From the NCBI GenBank assembly GCA_018105865.1, contig CM030859.1, positions 4,764,343-4,828,342 of the forward strand: a stretch of 64,000 nucleotides of DNA, in the 5' to 3' direction. A model generated the notes under the pieces. The model was not told the DNA's origin. It searched no databases and saw only the letters and a list, made by a program, of their open reading frames with translations. This DNA is from Metaphire vulgaris (lineage: Eukaryota; Annelida; Clitellata; Crassiclitellata; Megascolecidae). Below, one piece after another: positions 22,662-32,804 of the stretch. Position 1 is the stretch's first letter. Each line of letters begins with the position of its first letter. The translations under genes and the position numbers were made by a program.

Positions 22662-24178
22662 CATGGAGTTATTATTAGAGGAGACGGCATTACGTCATTT
22701 GGCTGAAGCCAACTACTTGGGAAATTCCCAAACGGCAGCCACATTGGTAGACCCAAAACATCATCAGCTGAGCGATGGGAAATAGCCGTGGGAATGGTTT
22801 ATCAATGTTCTAAGAACGTTTTATTAGTATGTATTGAAAATGGAGATTCAGATCAGTGGAGGCTCCAGGATTTGGCAAGTGGGGGGGGGGGGGGTTGGTT
22901 GGGATGGCAACTTCTAATCATGGGGCCTACCGCTTGTTGTTAGGTATGTAGTATTAATAGTATTAAGTATAGGGTCCCAACAGAGGGCCAGGCACTCAAT
23001 AGGGGCACAGACCCCATGGGCCCAGTGGCGGATCCAGGATTTGGCAAGTGGGGGGGGGGGGCGTTGGGGTGGCAACTTCTAATCATGAAGGGCCTACCGT
23101 TTTTGCTAGATATGTAGTATTAAGTATAGGGTCCCAACGCCTAGGGGGTACTGGGGGGCCAAGCACTCAAAAGAGGCACGGACCCCTCTGGGCCCATGCA
23201 GTGGCGGATCCAGGATTTGGCAAATGGGGGGCCGTTGGGGGTGGCAACTTCTAATCATGGGGCCTACTGTTTGTTGTTAGCTATGTAGTATTAAGTATAG
23301 GGTTCCAACAGGTGGCCACTGGGGGGCCAGGCACTCAATAGGGGCACGTCCCCCACTCCGGGACCCCCATGAGGAGCCGCCACTGATTAAGTTGCTGTTG
23401 TGTTGTTCGACATTTGTGTTTGAAAAATAGCAAGTGGACAGTATATTGGATGACATCAATCGTGTTTTCAATAAGGCAAAGGGGCTGTCCATTAATTATG
23501 TCAACAATTTTTGGACAATTTTTGACCACCTCCCAGTGATATTTTAACCCTCCTAACACCTCCCAACACCCCCCCCCCGCCAATTTGAGGTCGACACCCC
23601 CAAAATTTGGTAATGTGACAATGCAAAATGGATAGTAATTAGCTCTGAACACCCTCCCCCAATGGAGGACACCCCGTCCCCCACACTTTTATTGTCAAAT
23701 GTCGAACAATAGCAACTTAATCAGTGGCGGCTCCTCATGGAGGTCCCGGGGCGTGCCCTATTGAGTGCCTGGCCCTCAGTAGCCCCTGTTGGAACCCTAT
23801 TTTATTGTCAGCCTTTTTCGGGGAGAGACTTAAAAATTCCGACACCCTTCCTCCCGATTTTCTCAGCACCCCAAATTCAAAAAATAGAAATAACACTGCT
23901 CCTTCTCCTTGTCATCAACTGTCAACTTTCAGTTACCTCCCCAATAATTATGTCAAAACCCCCCTTAGATGAATGACAGGTCCCAATAACAAAGTTATTA
24001 TTTATTTTAAAAATTTAGTAGTGAATGATATAACTCTGACTTAATACTTCTGTATTCGTCCGATTCAACCACAATGGCCGCTAACAATAGAGGTGCTATT
24101 TTTAGCCTACGCGCCACTGGCTTCACGCAGCCTGGTTAGAAATGACGTAATGCCGTCTCCTCTAATAATAACTCCATG
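22662..24178. mobile_element. DNA transposon with 39-bp perfect terminal inverted repeats
   Basis: 22662-22700 is identical in reverse complement to 24140-24178 (39 of 39 positions; the outermost 20 bases are CATGGAGTTATTATTAGAGG). Exact 8-bp duplications CTCTCTGC lie at 22654-22661 and 24179-24186. An 8-bp duplication fits hAT or P superfamilies; the CATG start and long repeats are somewhat more P-like. No transposase is recognisable. Most of the interior is occupied by other MITEs, including a G-rich triplicate and an inverted partial copy. Confidence 0.85.
22854..23385. repeat. Three head-to-tail copies of a CAGTGGCGG MITE
   Basis: Units begin at 22854, 23023 and 23199, each with CAGTGG[A/C]GG[C/A]TCCAGGATTTGG and a G-run. 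The array closes with GGAGCCGCCACTG. Single copies with the same ends occur at 44838-45027 and 50882-51076. An inverted partial copy lies at 23720-23797, and 23295-23430 pairs with 23690-23797 as a foldback. Confidence 0.85.
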
Positions 24179-24559
24179 CTCTCTGCCCTCCCTGCCACAA
24201 GATAGACAAGCGCTATTCATGAATATTAATGAATTGTTAAACCCAAAGAAAAGTAATTAGTAATCCATGCTGGTTTCAAATTCATTCGAAATCTGGAATG
24301 AGAACGTGAGAAGGTGAAAGAATCTGCAATTTGGCTGCAATTTCAGTGGAAAAACAATCAAAGGCAGAAATTCAGACATACAGCGAGATACGAATTTCAG
24401 GTATTTGATATAATAACACTGGTCAACAAGGTTTTTGTTGCTTTTTTTAATTTCTGGGGTACCATGCTGATCACAGGAATAACTTTGAAACTCTCCTATC
24501 ACGTAAGTTTAGGCCTAGTTCAAGGCTGTGAATTGAATACCTGTATGCCGATATCTCTC

Positions 24560-24676
24560 TATACCTGATACCATCAGTTTGGTCCGTGCACTGGTCCTGT
24601 CGCGCATTGACTATTGCAATAGTGTTTTATTGGGTCTGCCTACGACGAGACTGAACTCCCTCCAATCTGTGATTAA
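24560..24676 (+). mobile_element. CR1-like LINE, left part (split by piggyBac)
   Basis: The plus frame reads LVRALVLSRIDYCNSVLLGL...LNSLQSVI, the well-known CR1/Jockey-type segment after the RT. It stops at TTAA, where the piggyBac element begins, and resumes at 27231. Confidence 0.85.
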
Positions 24677-24979
24677 CCCTAGAACGCATGACGGGGTCAT
24701 TTTGACCCCGAAGCAAGTATTTTTGTAGAATAACTTTCTCCCCAAAAAAGATTTTGCGGCGAGCCATGGTGACATCTTCCAAAAGTCTACAAGTTAGACA
24801 TAGATGACATAGATTTGTAAATTGTGAACATCCAAGCCTAACTACAGATGTTTATGTAAGTAGTGGTAGTATGTGCATGACGGGGTCATTTTGACCCCGG
24901 AATGGTACTAACACATACTAGGGAAATCTGGACAATTCTTGAGATAGAATCCATCATCATTATATGGTACCACTTATTT

Positions 24980-24983
<4 letters not shown>

Positions 24984-25047
<64 letters not shown>
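24984..25047. repeat. (TAA)n microsatellite in the piggyBac element
   Basis: About 21 TAA units. Confidence 0.95.
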
Positions 25048-25229
25048 TTACAATGATATCTGGAGCGTTTCCTGTGGTGTTATTACACGTGAAGTAGAGA
25101 TTATCAGTTGTCACAGAGAATTAGCTGTAAATTGTTGTAAATGTGACTAAAAGTGAGCAAAATGATTTTGTAAATCAGAAGCTGGGAATAGGATTAGTGG
25201 TTGGCTAAATGACAATACTATAGTGATAG

Positions 25230-26165
25230 TTCGGACGCGGACGTGGCATCACATGACGAAGACAAATTGGACCATCCGGTCATTCCTACACAGGAGATGA
25301 GTCAGTCTAATGCTGATAAGGGATGCAATGATTCCTTGTCACTGATGAAAGTTTGGCAGTTGCCAGTGATATCAGCGGCCAAACTGTTGAGGCAGTTAGT
25401 ACACAAAACCACAGGTTATATGTAGACCAGAGATTATATGTAGCACCATAGCAGAGTCAGGACGAACTTGGGACTGTTCCTCCCATCAAGTCACAGACAG
25501 TTCAAGTCAATCTAATTATGGAAAAGGCCTGGGCTGCAGATGCTGCAAGGAAAATAGGGACAATGACTGATGTATTTTCTTTGTTTGTACCGGATTCAAT
25601 GCTGAATGACATACTGAAGTATACCAACGTCCAACAAATATGCTCTGCAGTCGGAAGGGAAAGATCCACTGAGTTGCATTTCAGTTACACTTCTGGAGCT
25701 GAAAGTCGTTATAGGTTTGCTGTATTTGATGCATATGGTGTCTGCAAGGGACAACACGAGTCAACGAGACAACTATGGAGTTCTTGATCACTCGGACGAC
25801 CCAAGTTTACCGTTACCACGTCAATAAATGGTTTCGACGCAGTTCTTTCCCACATGCAATTCGATGGTCGTGAAACGCGTGGAGTTCGCCATCAGTCAGA
25901 TACATTTGCTCCATTTCGTTACATGTGAACCGCCTTTATTGACAACTGTTTGGAAAACGATGTTGTGTCACCACACAGGACAATAAAGTAGATGAGCAGC
26001 TCATGCCATTTCGTGGGCGATACCCATTTTAAAAATACTTACCAACCAAAACCAAACAAAAATGGTTTGAAAGTATGGTTGCTAGTTGACTCGGAGTTCT
26101 ATTATGTGTACAATGCGAAACCGAAGACCTACATTGGACAAGAAGGCGATGGTGTGCAAAACAAC
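25230..26165 (+). pseudogene. Degraded piggyBac transposase
   Basis: Fragments in shifting plus frames follow the DDE_Tnp_1_7 order. They are an acidic N-terminal part (SDADVASHDEDKLDHP), an LNDILKYTN segment, an SHMQFDGRETRG...DTFAPFRYM segment, then VDEQLMPFRGRYPF (25989-26030), and NKNGLKVWLLVDSEFYYVYN. DEQLMPFRGR carries the first catalytic aspartate of piggyBac transposases. Stops and frameshifts occur between the blocks, and the C-terminal half with the later aspartates is missing: the coding ends where a MITE copy starts. It cannot encode an active enzyme. Confidence 0.9.
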
Positions 26166-26168
26166 TCT

Positions 26169-27061
26169 CTGTTGGGATCCTATACTTAAAACCATAGATG
26201 TAAAAAACGTTTTTTATGTTTTTTATTTTTTCTTAAAAAACATGGTTTTTAATGTTTTTTAAGTTCCTTATGTTTTTTATTTTCTGTATCTTATTGCCTG
26301 CATATCACTTTCTGAAGGGATACGTTTTAATTATTCTGCTTGGATTTGGTTCGCTGGTTCATTATTTCCAATGTTGGAGTTGTGGAATTTGAGCTGGGGT
26401 GAGATTTCACCCCCTTCTTCCGGCAACTCCAACACCGACTATTTCTTCGTTCGCAGAATCCAAGGAATTCTTCATGCGGAAATAATTAGTGTTCGACAGC
26501 AGGTGTCATCGGCTGCACTGAGGAAGGGTTAGGGTTAGGGTTATCGTTCGGAATGTTGGGGCGGTCATCTGATAGAAGCCATCTCTGACCGGTCAACGTG
26601 GGTCGAAGGTGTTTCAGCTTTCGTTAAGTCGCTCGTGAGAATGTTCTCGAGGTCCGAGGTCAAAGGTTCTATAACGCCTATCAGGGCTTCTAGATGTTCA
26701 AGTGTTCTATACCTCACAATACAGTAGTATTGGATACTTTTAAAAATCATATTTCATTTGTGTAACGACTGACTGAGTTCTGGATCGTTCAATTGAATTA
26801 CTTCATTAATATGTGTCGAATGTAATGCATGGATGGATGGTCAATAAAGGTCTGTAAACGAGGCCAATGTTTTTTAAGACAATGTTTTTTAATGTTTTTT
26901 ATTATTTTATAAAAAACATGTTTTTTCATGTTTTTTATTTTAAAATTTATGTTTTTTACATCTATGCTTAAAACTACATACTTAGCAACAAATAGTTGGC
27001 CCCATGCGCAGAAGTTGCCACCCAAATGCCCCCCGCTTGCCAAATCCTGGAGCCGCCACTG
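26169..27061. mobile_element. Partial CAGTGGCGG-type MITE inside piggyBac
   Basis: CTGTTGGGATCCTATACTT (left piece) and ACTACATACTTAGCAACAAA through GGAGCCGCCACTG (right piece) match the MITE at 44838-45027 once the hAT element 26193-26966 is removed. The left terminus of the MITE is absent. Confidence 0.8.
26193..26966. mobile_element. 774-bp hAT-type element with 16-bp perfect inverted repeats
   Basis: CATAGATGTAAAAAAC at 26193-26208 is exactly inverted at 26951-26966, flanked by identical CTTAAAAC octamers (26185-26192, 26967-26974). Both subterminal regions consist of repeated TTTTTTATG/TGTTTTTTA motifs. The central part is CpG-richer unique sequence with GGGTTAGGGTTAGGGTTA near 26526. 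No transposase. Confidence 0.9.
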
Positions 27062-27230
27062 CTATGACCATGTATAATTATTTGCATTTAATATGTCATA
27101 AATAAATAGTTTTACAATAATGTAATAAATAAATAGTTGTATAACTTTGTTATACGTGGTTGTTGTTTGGGGTCATTTTGACCCCGTCATGCGTTAACGT
27201 TTGTAAAAAGCTCATGCGCTCTAGGGTTCA

Positions 27231-27682
27231 TTAACACAGCCGTGTGGCTAATATTCGGTCTGAAATGGAATGCCCATGTTTCACAGCCGCTGAAAGATCA
27301 ACTCCATTGGCTGAAGATTCCGGAGCGCATTGTGTTGAAACGGTGCTGGCTCACGTTTCGGGCACTTTATGATCCGCACTGTCCTACCTATCTTCGTGAC
27401 TTGATTCAACCTGCTCCGTCAGTACAATACCGTTCCCAGCTTCGGTCGAGGAATCGCAATCCGCTGCTTGTCCCCCCTCCGGCCAGGACTCCTGCCCTCG
27501 GGGACAGATCCTTTCGGAGAGGCAACCCAATCCTGTGGAACACCCTGCAAGGGTGGTCACCATGGAGACTTCGCCAGGAGCGTTTTTGAAGAACATGAAG
27601 ACACACCTGTTTAAAATTTCTTTTGGTTGTTAGACGCCTTTGACTTTAGCCTTAGCTATGCGTACGGCGTCGAATAAATCGT

Positions 27683-27722
<40 letters not shown>
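27231..27722 (+). mobile_element. CR1-like LINE, right part with (AAT)n tail
   Basis: Resumes after the piggyBac insertion as NTAVWLIFGLKWNAHV, then LHWLKIPERIVLK, TYLRDLIQPAPSVQYRS, LGDRSFRRGNPILWN and KNMKTHLF. This is the classic CR1/L2 C-terminus with one frameshift. It ends in CGTCGAATAAATCGTCCTG followed by AAT repeats (27689-27722). Confidence 0.9.
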
Positions 27723-27723
<1 letters not shown>

Positions 27724-27819
27724 CCTATATGAATACCTGTATGCCTATATGCCTATACAGGCATACCTGTATGCCTATTTCTTTTTATTTTATTTTTTAT
27801 TTATTTTATTTTATTTTTT

Positions 27820-28490
27820 TATTTCTATTTCCCTCTACTATAACCTTCCCAAAGCCTCCATCAACAAATTGCAATCAATACAAAATGCTTTAGCTCGTGC
27901 TGTTACTATGTCACCTAAATTCTCCCATATTTCACCCATACTAAAATCATTACATTGGCTTAAAATAACAGAACGTATCCAATATAAGATAATAACACTT
28001 ACACATAGCTCACTTCAGTCATCAAAACCTGTCTACCTTAGATCACTATTAACCCCTCAGCCTCCTCGACCCACACGTTCGTCATCTCATCTCACTCTGT
28101 CACGCCCGCTAAATCAGTCATCCCTGAAAATTTGCAACCGTGCCTTCTCATATACGCTGCACCTGAACTCTGGAACTCGATCCCAGCTTCCCTTCGCACA
28201 CTTGGACACTTTCAAACAATAAAATCTGAGTGTCCGTTTCCTATAATTCCTGCACTATCTCCTCAAGTCTTCAGGTCTAAGCTTAAATCCTTCCTGTTTC
28301 TTAAATCATTTCCGCCATAGCTGTAACAACCTAGCCTCACTGCCCTTCGGATATTGACTATTGCCTGGCTGATCCCACATCTTTCCTATAGCTATTTTAA
28401 GAGAGGCTGAGCGCCTAAGAATAAGCAGCTACTGTTGTGCTGCTCTCCAAGGCGCTATAGAAATCCACGAGATTTTACTTTACTTTACGT
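27820..28490 (+). mobile_element. Second CR1/L2-like LINE 3' end
   Basis: The plus frame encodes INKLQSIQNALARAVTMSPK, LKSLHWLKITERIQYKI, SSKPVYLRSLLTP and, after a frameshift, APELWNSIPASLR and FRSKLKSFLF. The 3' end reads GGCGCTATAGAAATCCACGAG and then ACTTT units. It is 5'-truncated. Confidence 0.9.
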
Positions 28491-28876
28491 TAATTTAATT
28501 TATTATTTGCCAGTAATTTCGCAATGCATCTGCATTAGGCCTAAAAGTTGTGTTGAAATCAATGATAACAGAGGAATGTTAATGAGGAGAAAACCCGTTA
28601 TTTATTCACAGAAGAATGTTACTCTTGTCTTAAGCATAATTAGCAGATAGGCCTAGAGTAACAATGAAGTTGTTAAACAAGTCTTCTGCACGGAAACGGT
28701 TACGGTAGCCTAAACGAATTTGTGCAAATACAAGGAAAATAGGCCTAACACCCGGGTGACCCGACTGGTGCTGAATTGTCTTTTCAGTTTTCTCTTTGCA
28801 CGCATTCACATGTTCTCTATGTTTTGCATATGCACACTTGCGTCATCGGGGTCCACGAAAATGACGAAATGCTGCT
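28491..28876. other. Unannotated stretch
   Basis: No recognised gene or repeat ends. Confidence 0.35.
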
Positions 28877-28884
28877 GGTGTATA

Positions 28885-29073
28885 CAGGGACGTAGCCAGG
28901 AATATGATTTGGGAGGGTATAAATTTTTTTTTGGGGGGGGGTATAAACCTTAACTATAAACCATAGGCTATAGACTACATATAACCACATAAATCACATA
29001 AAAAACTTTAAGGTAGACTGATTTTTGGGGTATATTTACTGATATACACACCCCCCCCGTCGCTACGTCCCTG
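28885..29073. mobile_element. hAT-type MITE, GGTGTATA duplication
   Basis: Ends CAGGGACGTAGCCAGG and ...GTCGCTACGTCCCTG are inverted. Exact GGTGTATA copies are at 28877-28884 and 29074-29081. 189 bp, with G-run and C-run subterminal stretches. Confidence 0.9.
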
Positions 29074-29147
29074 GGTGTATAATGACGGAATGTTCGTAAA
29101 TTCCACGTCTAATTCGCTCGATGTTTGCGTATGCTGCCCAGCCAAGG

Positions 29148-29448
29148 CAGAGCCGTAACTAGGGTTTTCAGCGCCCGACACAAGATTTCTATTTTGCGCC
29201 CCTAAATTTCGGTGATGACCTTTTTTTTAGCCGTCGCAAGTTATCTTCTTCCTAAAACACTAAAACACTCCATTTTCAGGGTGATGACCTTTAGTTATCT
29301 TCACCTTATAAAACACTCCTTTTTCGGGGTGATGATCTTTTTTTTAAAAAATCGTCACAGCTATGTTTTTATTCACATCAACCAAAAATGCGCCCCCCCG
29401 ACGGCTCGGTGCCCGGGGTGGATTGCCCCACCCCTAGTTACGGCTCTG
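29148..29448. mobile_element. hAT-type MITE, AGCCAAGG duplication
   Basis: CAGAGCCGTAACTAGGG on the left is exactly inverted on the right (CCCTAGTTACGGCTCTG, with one extra C). AGCCAAGG flanks both sides (29140-29147, 29449-29456). The interior has GATGACCTTTTTTT motifs and GCGCCC runs. Confidence 0.9.
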
Positions 29449-29453
29449 AGCCA

Positions 29454-29745
29454 AGGGCGTAAAACACGGGGGGGACGGGTGACGGTCTCCCAGGGCCCCA
29501 ACAATTAGTAAGAGGGGGACAGAGTATCAATTTCAATTATCCTCCCCCAATGTTTTGTGCCTATGGTAAAAAATTTATATCCTCGTCCCCATGATATTGA
29601 TACCAGGATTAAAACCAACAGCATTCACTCATTTCGGATGACCTTTTTTTGCTCGTCGACACAGTTTTCGGGTTTTTGGGAGACGAAAAGGGGTCTGACC
29701 TGATTCTATAGACGATTCTACCCCCTCAATGTTCACACCAAGGCA
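29454..29745. mobile_element. Truncated MITE related to 59391-59801
   Basis: Starts AGGGCGTAAAACACGGGG, as in the element in WNK intron 3. It shares the GAGGGGGACAGAGTA, CCCCAATGTTTTG and GATGACCTTTTTTTGCT stretches. The outer ends are degraded and no duplication was identified. Confidence 0.65.
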
Positions 29746-30152
29746 TTATAAAGAATTGGCATAGTCCAGGCTCCAGAATATCAGAGGCATAGTAGCCTCT
29801 ACAGGTGAATTTTTGGTCTGATCACATTATTATTATTAAATTATTATTAGGGCCTTAGGGTTGCGCCTTACGCCCTTACCGATAAAATTTTTTCCTTGAT
29901 TTGGCATGAATTTCAGAACATTTTGAGGCCACTGTACCCCTTGTGACATACTACTGTTGGAAATATGTATAGAAATGTTGTATTTTTTTAGAATTTTAAA
30001 ATAATCAATTAGGTTTGTAAATTGAATCATATTTGTATTTTTGTTCTTATTGTTTTACAATCCTACTTCAGCACTGAATCTTAATTTGGGTTATATTTTT
30101 ATGCAATCTCGGCTATGGTTTTGTGGTTGATGTGCAACAGTTGTCTTTAGGA
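29746..30152. other. Sequence upstream of the PRDM9-like start
   Basis: AT-rich. No clear core promoter motif or upstream exon was recognised. A 5' non-coding exon further upstream cannot be excluded, because CAACAG at 30135-30140 and TTTAG at 30146-30150 are possible acceptors just before the proposed start codon. Confidence 0.4.
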
Positions 30153-30342
30153 ATGGCCTTTTTTGAGCTTCGGTCATATGAGGAGTATGAGAAACGGATT
30201 GACGAGGCATACGAGGATGTCAGCAAAACACCAATTGACCTTCGGGAGTATATGTTGGAAGAGGATCTGGCTAAAATGTGTGACCTGGAAAAGTCAGTTT
30301 CCATCAATCGACTTAGAAACTACTTGATTATGAAGAAACTTG
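30153..30342 (+). CDS. PRDM9: PRDM9-like exon 1: KRAB-like domain
   Basis: Residues 1-63, ending in phase 1 at CTTG|GTAATT. Residues 29-57 (DLREYMLEEDLAKMCDLEK...RLRNY) follow the spacing of the human PRDM9 KRAB segment (DISIYF..EEWAEMGDWEK...KRNY). It is a divergent KRAB: the canonical W of EEW is L here. Confidence 0.8.
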
Positions 30343-32749
30343 GTAATTTAATGGAAAATTGGAAATACCAGTAACTATATTTTGTCAGCCTTTACACATA
30401 ATGTACTAAGAGCAGATGAACACCTACCGGTAATCACATTTTGATGTGTGTTGTTCATCTTCCAGACTTCATGGTTTGACAGACCTATTCCCATTGCATG
30501 AAATTCTGTCCAATTCAAATGATGACTCTGAGTATTTATTCATCAAGATGAACTGTGCATTTTGAAGAGAACACAGATTATTTAGTCTCTCAGACATTTG
30601 GCTGAAATTTTTATGATTAAGTTTATATTGCACAGTGCACACAAATGGTGATTTCACTTTCAGATGCATACACTTGTATTTAAGTGTCTTTCGGATTGTT
30701 TCAAAACACAGTAATAAAGCAAACTGCATGACCACATAAATGCTTAGAATTGTAATCCTCTAGTGATTTTCTTATTTACCTTAAATTGATAAAATTAGGA
30801 TATTGTAAACATTTTATCAATTCTATTATGCTTATGACTTTCTTCATTTAAAATGAGTATCAGTTATTTTCAGTGCAAATTATTATAAATATACAACTCT
30901 CATTGGGTGGAAAATTGTCTACTGTGTGATTTGCAGGGATCTTTGTCTTAAATTTATGTACTGCATCAATTTGAACACCTAATATGTTTTTATTATGGCT
31001 ATTTTTAATTATTCATTTTTGAAGATACAGCCCTGTATTGCAGCATATCTGATATCTTGTTTATGAGCTTACTATTGCAGCTCCTTAATATTATATGTGT
31101 TTAGCTCAGTTTAGTATCTGCATTTTATAATTGCTTGAGGCATTCCTGTAGGCACAGACATTCGACCTCCAGAGTTTCTAGCCAAGTCACAGCGGCCTAA
31201 TCGCAGGCCTAACATGCCTGAGAAAAGCATGGATCCTACCTGGAACCCTGGAAAACAAGGGAAGAATTCTAAAAGTATTTAAAGCCCTATTTGTCAATTT
31301 TTCAATTGTAGAGTCTAATTCAGAGTGGTATATGATGGTCAGACGTGTGGGTAAATATTGGCATTTCTCCAGTTCCCATTTCCCTTGCTATTTAAAGAGT
31401 GGACAAGTAAGTAAGCAGTGACCTTACATTTTCTCCTCCCTCCTACATATATCGCAGTGGTCTAGTATAAAAAATGAAAGGAGACTTTTTAGCGATGGTA
31501 GTGTATATTCTTTACAATTGTTAACATTTCTACAAAAGAATGAAGAAACTTTAGTTGATAAGTCTGTTGTTTAGTCATTCTTTCTTTATAGATTGGAAAC
31601 CCACAGTATGGATCACCAACAAAAATGCCAAGAATCCTTCTCTGAGTCAGGTTAAGACCTTTTTCTGTACACTGTCCATATCATAAAGTTAATTACATTG
31701 GTGGGTAGAAAGATTGTGCTGGCTTTGATACTGGAACCACCTTTATTGGTTTCCAGTACTAAGATATATAAAGTATTTACGCCTATTTCAATTATAAAAT
31801 TTCTTTTTGCATACCGATAATTAAAAAATGAATTTCCATCGCTTTGAATAATTTGTTGACTTTGCTTCTTTAATGATGAATGCGGTTCACCTATAGAGAG
31901 AGGAAGTGGAATCTTCTCAGGTGGTGCCAGGTATGTCTCAACCTGTTGAGCGTGAGTCTTTCTATGAATTTCGACGCGTTGAAGCACGGAGACTATTACG
32001 TCGGCTACAGGATGAATTGGAATTTATACTCTTCCTGAAAGAAGCTGCTGAAAAGAAAGTGATTGATTGCGATGAACTTGACTTTCTTGATCCTACAGGT
32101 ATTGATGTTTTTAATCATTGGCATTGATAATGATATTTGCATTAAGCAAATGATTTACCTTTCGTATATATTTGCTCAATGTGCTGTAAATACTGCGGTA
32201 TAATATTTCTGAGCAGATCATACAGAATAAAGTTGATCTCTCAAAAAGGTGGTGTTTCATACCCAATGATGATCAAAATATTCATTCTGCTGATATACAG
32301 TTCTAAAATTTGAGGTTGTGAGAAATTGCATGTTTGAATTTCAAATATGCTGTTAAATGCAGATGATGTCAATTTGACTAAACTGAAGAAGATTATTCAG
32401 GAAAAACAACGGAATGAAGGTCGCAATAGATATCCAAAGAGAAATATCACCAAAATTACTTATTGTGAAATCAAGGAGCCAGGCGATGATGAATATCTTT
32501 GTAAGTGCTTATGTAAAAATTTTGTTTCACAAGAAATATTGCTGAAATGCATGCTATCATAACTTGTCAATTGCACCCAAGTTCATTTATGAAAGGTGCC
32601 TAAAACCAAGACCACATCACTGGTAATGACGGTTGAAACAGTAAATGGATTCAAAGGCTATCTCAGAAAACTAGGTTATTGAATGTGGAGAGTTACTACA
32701 GTGGTCTTCACACAAGCTTACTTCTTAGCCTCCTAAACCACTTTGAATC

Positions 32750-32804
<55 letters not shown>

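Larger units (their letters stand above)
24677..27226 (+). mobile_element. piggyBac element with internal insertions
   Basis: TTAA at 24673-24676 is followed by CCCTAGAACGCATGA. The right end, reverse-complemented, reads CCCTAGAGCGCATGA, separated by TTCA from a TTAA at 27231. CCCTAGA termini and TTAA targets are diagnostic of piggyBac. Three copies of a 17-bp palindrome GGGGTCATTTTGACCCC lie at 24693-24709, 24882-24898 and 27169-27185, near the two ends. The element interrupts a CR1-like LINE and is itself interrupted by a MITE copy and a hAT element. Confidence 0.9.

Noticed and set aside
22443..22785. Poly-Asp, poly-Met and poly-Ser frames
   Set aside because: The (GAT)n tail of a LINE read in different frames and strands.
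26526..26543. Interstitial telomere
   Set aside because: Only three GGGTTA units inside a hAT element; likewise the few CCCTAA units near 1200.
27749..28222. 157-codon plus frame as a host gene
   Set aside because: It is the C-terminus of a CR1/L2-like LINE.
32099..32127. Continuation of PRDM9-like exon 4 to a stop
   Set aside because: Donor CTACAG|GT precedes it, and the phase fits exon 5 at 32363.
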